From: Bosea sp. ANAM02
GTDB taxonomy: Bacteria; Pseudomonadota; Alphaproteobacteria; Rhizobiales; Beijerinckiaceae
DNA: 64,000 nt
Direction: 5' to 3'
NCBI RefSeq assembly: GCF_011764485.1
Contig: NZ_AP022849.1
Location: forward strand, 628,188-692,187
Shown: positions 58,735 through 64,000 of the stretch, one piece after another
Position numbering within the stretch: position 1 is the first letter of the stretch
Layout: the number at the start of each line of letters is the position of its first letter
Program-made: the position numbers and the translations under genes
The notes under the pieces: generated by a model
What the model was told of the DNA's origin: nothing
The model's input: only the letters and a program-made list of their open reading frames with translations
The model's database searches: none

Positions 58735-60852
58735 TCACAGAACCGGAGCAATCGGCTTCGAGCGCGAGAACCCTTTGCCCCGCATCCCCGCCTTCGGCTT
58801 GTCGTCCACGAAGGGGTCGAAGAAGCTGTCGATCGTCAGGCCGCTCTCAGCAAAGAACGGCGACGGGTTCACCGCCCGGCCATTGCGGATCGACGCGCCC
58901 GACACCCAGAGCGATTTGCGGGCACGCGTGAAGGCGACGTGCACCAGCCTACGCTCCTCCTCCATTCCGCCTGCGGACGGCCCGAACCAACGATCACCGG
59001 CCTTGCCCCTTACAGGCTCGCGCAGCGCTCTCGGGCTCGGCACCACGGCCGAGTCCACGCCCACGCAGAGCACATGGTCCCACTCCAACCCTTTGCTCGC
59101 ATGCATGGTCGATATCGTCACCGCACCGCGCTTGCTTCGCTCAACCGCGATTTCTCCGCCAAGAACCAGCCTCTCCAGGAAGAGCGGCGGGGAGGGCTCC
59201 TCGTTGGCGATCCGGCGCAGGACGTTCAGGTTCTCGACCCGGCGCTTTGCAGCCCGATTCCCTGCCTTGCCGGCGAAATCCTCATAGCCGACCCCCTCAG
59301 GGCGAAGCACGAATTCCAGAATACTGGCCGTGTCTTCCTCGGCGTGCGCATGGGAGCGGTGGAGCGCCTCCAGAAGGCTGGAGAGGCGTTTGAGCGCCTC
59401 TACGGCTTCCGGGACGACCCGTCCCTGCGGGTTGGCTGCAATGCGAGCGCAAACCTCATGGAACGGCTCTCCGGTGGCTAGGTGCTGGTCGACGAGCGCG
59501 TGCTCAGCGACAGGTCCGAGCTGACGCGTCGGCCGGTTGACGATCCGCTGGAAGGCGAGATCGTCCCAGGGGTTCACGGCCAAGCGCATGTAGGCCGCGA
59601 TATCGCGAACCTCCTCGCGATCGACAAGGCTCGCTCCACCCGCCAACTCGTAGGGGATCTTGGCCTTGAGGAGGCCCTCCTCGATCGTGGGGATCACGAA
59701 GGCCGATCGAACCAGCACTGCGATGTCATCGTACTTCTGGCCGGCCCTCGCGAGCTCGACGAGGCGCGCCGCAACCGCCCAGGCCTCTTCCCGCTCACCC
59801 CCATAAAGGCCGTGCTGGACACGTTCTCCGGACGTCCCTGATGCCAGACTTTTCGGGAACTTACGGCGGTTCCAGCCGACCAGCTTTACTGCAGGGGCGA
59901 GGATCTCGTCCGTGCAGCGGCGATTGATCGTGAGCGGATAGATCCGGGCGTTCTCGCCGGCGATGTGGTCCATCGCCTCGGGATACCCGCCCTGAAACGA
60001 ATAGATGCTCTGGTCGACGTCCCCAACGACCATGACGCATGCCCCACGAGAGGCCAGAAGCCTCGCAAGCTCGACCTGGGCTTGATTGGCATCCTGTGCC
60101 TCGTCGACGAGCAGATGACCAATTCCACCGATCTCGACATCAGCGACTTCCGGATGGTCCCGCAACAGCGCAGAGGCGCGCACGACGAGATCACCAAAGT
60201 CCATCACGCCGCGGCGATCGAGTTCGAACTGGTAGGCGACGTAGAACTGGGCCAGCCGTTCCTCTTCCTCAGATCGGCGGGGGCGTTCGGCATCTTCGAT
60301 CTCAGCGACCGTCAGGCCCCAGCATTTCCAACGCCGGATTACCGTCGGCAGCGCGGAGATATAGCGGTCAACTTTGTCGGCGCGTCCGGGCATGCCCTCC
60401 GGGAAATGGCGTTCAACACAGCTCTTGATCAGCCGCAGCGCGTCATCGTCGTCGATGATGGTGAAGTGCTTGGGTAGTCCGGCCGTCTTGTGATGTCGCC
60501 TGAGAATCCGTGCTGCCAGCGAATGAAATGTACCCATCTGGATGCGTGAGGCGCTGCCAATATCCAGGAAATGCGCGATGCGCTCGCGGATCTCTTTCGC
60601 CGCCTTGTTGGTGAAGGTCGCGATCGTGATCGCCTCGGGTTTCACGCCTCGTTTCGCGATCAGATGAGAGACCCGCGCAACCAGCGTCCTCGTCTTGCCC
60701 GTGCCGGCGCCGGCCATGACGATAACGCTCGCCTCGGTCGCATTCACGACAGCTGCCTGGTCCTCCGAAAGGGCCGGCTCCGACTTCGCTGATTCATGCT
60801 GTGAGAAAAGATCCAACGCACACACCGATTCTCTATCCACTGCCGCGACCAT
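58735..60852 (-). CDS. UvrD/PcrA-type superfamily 1 DNA helicase
   Basis: A 705-residue 3'-5' helicase. Motif I MAGAGTGKTRT (46-56), Ia TFTNKAAKEI, II LLVDEAQDAN, III VVGDVDQSIYSFQG, IV INRRC, V TISTMHASKGLEWDHV, VI VHVAFTRARKSL. A complete UvrD/Rep-like enzyme for repair or replication of the replicon. The start at 60852 lies inside a dyad copy; a GTG at 60825 with GAGA upstream may be the true start. Head-to-head with dnaE. Confidence 0.92.
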   Translation of the reverse strand: MVAAVDRESVCALDLFSQHESAKSEPALSEDQAAVVNATEASVIVMAGAGTGKTRTLVARVSHLIAKRGVKPEAITIATFTNKAAKEIRERIAHFLDIGSASRIQMGTFHSLAARILRRHHKTAGLPKHFTIIDDDDALRLIKSCVERHFPEGMPGRADKVDRYISALPTVIRRWKCWGLTVAEIEDAERPRRSEEEERLAQFYVAYQFELDRRGVMDFGDLVVRASALLRDHPEVADVEIGGIGHLLVDEAQDANQAQVELARLLASRGACVMVVGDVDQSIYSFQGGYPEAMDHIAGENARIYPLTINRRCTDEILAPAVKLVGWNRRKFPKSLASGTSGERVQHGLYGGEREEAWAVAARLVELARAGQKYDDIAVLVRSAFVIPTIEEGLLKAKIPYELAGGASLVDREEVRDIAAYMRLAVNPWDDLAFQRIVNRPTRQLGPVAEHALVDQHLATGEPFHEVCARIAANPQGRVVPEAVEALKRLSSLLEALHRSHAHAEEDTASILEFVLRPEGVGYEDFAGKAGNRAAKRRVENLNVLRRIANEEPSPPLFLERLVLGGEIAVERSKRGAVTISTMHASKGLEWDHVLCVGVDSAVVPSPRALREPVRGKAGDRWFGPSAGGMEEERRLVHVAFTRARKSLWVSGASIRNGRAVNPSPFFAESGLTIDSFFDPFVDDKPKAGMRGKGFSRSKPIAPVL

Positions 60853-60872
60853 GGATTGATCGAATGGTCCTT
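60851..60872 (-). promoter_or_regulatory. AAGGAT-N10-ATCCTT dyad, site 16
   Basis: ATGGAT-N10-GTCCTT, 10 of 12, in the divergent region between the helicase gene and dnaE, so it could act on both. Confidence 0.4.
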
Positions 60873-60944
60873 GTCCATTTCACATGGATTGTGGAACTGG
60901 TTCTATCAACCAGTTTGTGATTCAGCCTTGCTGACGAGGCCCTA

Positions 60945-63900
60945 GTGACCCAGCCCTTCGTTCACTTCCGAGTTCAATCCGTCTTTTCCTTCGGTCGCAC
61001 CGCTTCGGCGGTCGAGGATCTGGTGAAGCAGGCGGCGAAACTCGGCCAGCCCGCCCTTGGGATCGCCGACGAGCACAATCTGCACGGTGCGATGGCGCTG
61101 GCGGACAAGGCGAGCGCGAACAAGGTTCAAGGGATCGTCGGCGTGAAGCTCTACATGCCGACGGCGTCGAAGGATGTTACCGGCTCGGTCCTGCTCTTCG
61201 CGCAAAGCGAGACCGGCTACATCAATCTCTGCCGGCTGCACAATCTCGCCGTCGCTCCCGGCCGGACGGAAGGTCTTCTCTCTCCGGACCTGCTCGGTGT
61301 CATCCGACAGCGTAACCTCGGCGAAGGCGTTATCGCGATCACGGGTTGCGGCTCCGATAGCCTTATCGGGCGCATGATCACGGCTGCCAAGCCCGCCGAG
61401 GCGGATGTGCAAGCGCAGCAGATGCTCAACTTCCTGAAGATGCTCTTTCCGGAGCGTCTCTACATCGAGGTCTGCAGGAACGTCCCGCCGTCCGCAGAAC
61501 AGGCTGCCATCGAGAAGCGGGTTCTGAACCTTGCCCTGCAGGCACAGCTACCGATCATCGCGACCAGTGAGGTGCTCTACGCCACCCAAGATCGGCATGA
61601 CGCGCTCCTCGTGTCCAAGGCGGTCGCTTCATCGGAGAAGGTCAAGGCCCTCGACGACGGCTCGATCATCGACCACTCCGAAGAACGCTTCCATCTCCGC
61701 TCCGAGGAGGAGATGGCCGGCCTCTTCGCGGATCTGCCTGAGGCGGTCGAGCAGGCTGCCGCCTTGGCGATGCGCTGCGGCTTTGCCCCGGGCAAGCGCA
61801 AGGAGATCCTTCCTCCGTTCAAAACCGAAGGCGGCCGGACCGAGGCTGAAGAGATCGCCTTCCAGGCAGCTGAAGGGCTGGAGCGTCGCCTGCTCGCCCA
61901 TGGCATCTCGGGGGAAGACGCGCCGCGGTATCGCGAGAGGCTGGATTACGAAGTCCGCATTATCAACCAGATGGGCTTCCCGGGCTACTTCCTGATCGTG
62001 TCGGACTTCATCCGATGGGCCAAGGCCCGCGATATCCCAGTCGGGCCGGGCCGCGGCTCGGGCGCCGGCTCGGTCGTCGCCTGGTCTCTCGAAATCACCG
62101 ACCTCGATCCCATCAAGTTCGGGTTGCTGTTCGAACGCTTCCTCAACCCCGAGCGCGTCTCGATGCCCGACTTCGACGTCGACTTCTGCCCTCAGCGGGT
62201 GGAAGAAGTGATGGCCTATGTCGGCGAACGATATGGTCGTGAATGCGTCGCACGGATCGCGACCTTCACGCTGACCAAGTCGAAATCGGCGATCAAGGAT
62301 GCGGCGCGCGTCGTCATGCATCATGAAGAGCTCGGCCTGACGGTTCACCAGTCCAACGAGCTCTCCTCGCTCATTATCGAGGATCCGACCAAGCCGACGC
62401 CGCTGACCGAGGTCTACAAGAACTCCCCCGACTTCAAGGAACGGGTCGACAACGACCGTCGTGCCCTCGCTGTCTACCGGAATGCGGTCAAGATCCAGGG
62501 CCTCTATCGAACCTCTTCGATGCATGCCGCCGGCGTGATCATCGCCGATCGTCCGCTGACCGAATTCGTGCCCGTCGGCTTCGACGCGAAGACCGGGAGC
62601 CAGGTTGCCCAATTCAACATGAAGGAGGTCGAGAAGGCCGGGATGGTCAAGTTCGACTTCCTGGCCCTCAAGAACCTCACCACCATCAACGACGCCGTCG
62701 CGCACATCGCCAACACCCGCGGCATCAAGATCGACATCTCGACGCTCCCTCTCGATGACGCTGGCGTCTACGCCATGCTCGCAACGGGCCGCACGAACGG
62801 CGTCTTCCAGTTCGAAAGCGATGGCATGAAGGACGTGCTCGTGAAGATGCGCGTCAGCCGCTTCGAGGACCTGATTGCGGCAGTCTCGCTCTTCCGCCCG
62901 GGCCCGATGGAGATGATCCCGTCCTACTGCAAGCGCAAGCTCGGTCAGGAAGAGCCCGTCTATCCCGAGCCGGCCGAACGGACGAAGCCGTTCCTCGAAG
63001 AGACCTTCGGCATCATGGTCTATCAGGAGCAGGTCATGCGTGTCGCGCAGGAGGTCGCAGGGTACAGCCTCGGGCAGGCCGACCTGCTCCGGCGGGCCAT
63101 GGGCAAGAAGATCCCCGAGGAGATGGCCAAGGAAAAGGGTCGCTTCGTCGAGGGCGCCGTCAACAATGGCACCCCGCAGCGGAAGGCGGAGGAACTCTTC
63201 GACCTCATCGAGAAGTTCGCGGGCTACGGCTTCAACAAGTCGCACGCGGCGGCTTACGCCCTGATCGCCTACCAGACGGCCTGGCTGAAGCACCATTACC
63301 CCGTCGAGTATTACTCGGCGCTGCTCACCCACACCCCGAAGGTGGACAAGGCCAAGAACGACAAGCGCGGCCTCATCAAGATGGAGATGGATGCCGTCGG
63401 CGTCACGTTCCTGCCGCCGGACATCAACCGGTCGTTCGATTGCTTCGTTCCCGAGCAGGACGCGGAGGGCAAGTGGTGCATCCGCTTCGGCCTGACCGCG
63501 ATCTCGAACGTCTCCGAAATCGGCGACTTCCTGGCCGAGCGCGAGGCGAACGGTCCTTACGAGAACATTCCGGCGTTCTTCGAGCGAGCGATCGCGATGT
63601 TCAATTCAGCCCAGCTCACCAACCTGGCCCATGCCGGCGCCTTCGACTGCCTGCAATCGGTGAACAACCGCAGGCGCATTTGCGACTCCCTCCTGTTCCT
63701 CGCCAAGAATGCCCGGAAGTCGGCGGACAAGAAGACTGGCGACCTGTTCGCGGGCGCCGCGACGGTGTCGGTTCCAAAGGACATCGAAGACGTCGACGAC
63801 TGGAGCGACCGCCTGGACAAGGAATTCGAGGCGGTCGGCTTCTACTTCCAGAAGCACCCGCTCGACGACCTTGAGCCCGAGATGCGCGTCCGCAAATACC

Positions 63901-64000
63901 GCCGCCGCAGCGCGGTGCTGGCCGCGCTGCGAACCAAGGGTCTGGCTCAGTACAAGGATGTCCTGCTCTACGGCACCATCGAGCGCGTGGGTGTGTTCGA
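60945..64000 (+). CDS. dnaE: DNA polymerase III alpha subunit, 3' end outside the window
   Basis: The first 1018 residues of a DnaE-type replicative polymerase; the frame is open to the last base (a full alpha is about 1160). GTG start with GAGG 5 bp upstream. N-terminal PHP domain with the metal residues lost (HFRVQSVFSFGRT instead of HLRVHSDYS). Polymerase palm: GPGRGSGAGSVVAWSLEITD, MPDFDVDFC with the catalytic Asp409 and Asp411, and VKFDFLALKNL with the third Asp. Also AGYGFNKSHAAAYALIAYQT in the fingers. All polymerase residues are intact. It is the DnaE1 rather than the DnaE2 type, as far as I can judge. Head-to-head with the helicase across a 92-bp promoter region. Confidence 0.95.
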   Translation, partial: MTQPFVHFRVQSVFSFGRTASAVEDLVKQAAKLGQPALGIADEHNLHGAMALADKASANKVQGIVGVKLYMPTASKDVTGSVLLFAQSETGYINLCRLHNLAVAPGRTEGLLSPDLLGVIRQRNLGEGVIAITGCGSDSLIGRMITAAKPAEADVQAQQMLNFLKMLFPERLYIEVCRNVPPSAEQAAIEKRVLNLALQAQLPIIATSEVLYATQDRHDALLVSKAVASSEKVKALDDGSIIDHSEERFHLRSEEEMAGLFADLPEAVEQAAALAMRCGFAPGKRKEILPPFKTEGGRTEAEEIAFQAAEGLERRLLAHGISGEDAPRYRERLDYEVRIINQMGFPGYFLIVSDFIRWAKARDIPVGPGRGSGAGSVVAWSLEITDLDPIKFGLLFERFLNPERVSMPDFDVDFCPQRVEEVMAYVGERYGRECVARIATFTLTKSKSAIKDAARVVMHHEELGLTVHQSNELSSLIIEDPTKPTPLTEVYKNSPDFKERVDNDRRALAVYRNAVKIQGLYRTSSMHAAGVIIADRPLTEFVPVGFDAKTGSQVAQFNMKEVEKAGMVKFDFLALKNLTTINDAVAHIANTRGIKIDISTLPLDDAGVYAMLATGRTNGVFQFESDGMKDVLVKMRVSRFEDLIAAVSLFRPGPMEMIPSYCKRKLGQEEPVYPEPAERTKPFLEETFGIMVYQEQVMRVAQEVAGYSLGQADLLRRAMGKKIPEEMAKEKGRFVEGAVNNGTPQRKAEELFDLIEKFAGYGFNKSHAAAYALIAYQTAWLKHHYPVEYYSALLTHTPKVDKAKNDKRGLIKMEMDAVGVTFLPPDINRSFDCFVPEQDAEGKWCIRFGLTAISNVSEIGDFLAEREANGPYENIPAFFERAIAMFNSAQLTNLAHAGAFDCLQSVNNRRRICDSLLFLAKNARKSADKKTGDLFAGAATVSVPKDIEDVDDWSDRLDKEFEAVGFYFQKHPLDDLEPEMRVRKYRRRSAVLAALRTKGLAQYKDVLLYGTIERVGVF

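Noticed and set aside
1..64000. Jumbo phage genome
   Set aside because: DNA-metabolism genes would fit, but no capsid, portal, terminase, tail or lysis gene is visible, and Dot/Icm-like genes point to conjugation. A phage-plasmid is not excluded because the window is only part of the replicon.
1..64000. CRISPR arrays, tRNA or rRNA genes
   Set aside because: No repeat-spacer pattern and no tRNA-like cloverleaf or rRNA sequence was noticed on reading; short tRNAs could be missed without a search tool.

Overview
The window is 64 kb of GC-rich, almost fully coding DNA. Strong Shine-Dalgarno sequences, ATGA-type overlaps between genes and frequent GTG/TTG starts are seen throughout. A GcrA-type cell-cycle regulator, an alphaproteobacterial-type long dCTP deaminase and an RpfF-type crotonase point to an alphaproteobacterium, probably Hyphomicrobiales/Rhizobiales. 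I think this is part of a large accessory replicon (megaplasmid, chromid or phage-plasmid) rather than the main chromosome. The reasons: pieces of a Dot/Icm (IncI-like) type IVB secretion/conjugation system are scattered among secondary copies of DNA-replication and nucleotide genes, its adk is inactivated by a transposon, its DnaA-like protein has no ATPase domain, and about half the genes are unrecognisable. No capsid, tail, terminase, rRNA, tRNA or CRISPR array was seen.

Layout. 0-4 kb: a 5'-truncated rpfF (DSF synthase), a membrane GGDEF-EAL protein and a degenerate second crotonase. 4-13 kb: mostly unknown small proteins, a glycine-zipper lipoprotein, membrane proteins and scpB with an unknown partner. 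13.2-15.3 kb: a hipBA toxin-antitoxin pair preceded by a 420-bp array of six 20-bp palindromes. 15.4-17.7 kb: dotI/icmL and two IcmD/DotE-like membrane proteins, one a fused double module. 18.9-25.6 kb: a DnaA-like protein (domains I+IV only), SMC, a DsbA-like thioredoxin and dCTP deaminase. 25.7-33.6 kb: DNA methyltransferase, ATP-grasp protein, a Tyr/Gly-rich protein, the gcrA operon and a TrpF-like barrel. 33.6-47.8 kb: RNase J, most members of a seven-member paralogous family of unknown function, adk split by a TnpB element, a D12-class adenine methylase, ndk and an OmpA-like protein. 47.8-54.8 kb: small unknowns, a metallophosphoesterase, an HD-GYP-like protein and the DotB-like ATPase. 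54.8-64 kb: two coiled-coil proteins, dnaQ, a RusA-like resolvase, a UvrD-like helicase and dnaE, which runs off the end.

How it may work together. The replicon carries its own DNA-handling set (DnaE, epsilon, helicase, resolvase, SMC/ScpB, two methyltransferases, GcrA homolog, dCTP deaminase, Ndk), its own RNase J, a stabilising hipBA module and a dispersed conjugation system. Two non-coding signals stand out. The first is a dyad, AAGGAT-N10-ATCCTT, found perfect or near-perfect in front of many unrelated genes across the whole window, as expected for a replicon-wide regulon. The second is the regularly spaced palindrome array in front of hipB. The most distinctive protein signal is the set of seven divergent paralogs with a shared N-terminal motif, a central motif and a similar acidic/leucine-rich C-terminus.

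All homology statements are from reading the translated sequence. No database search was run.
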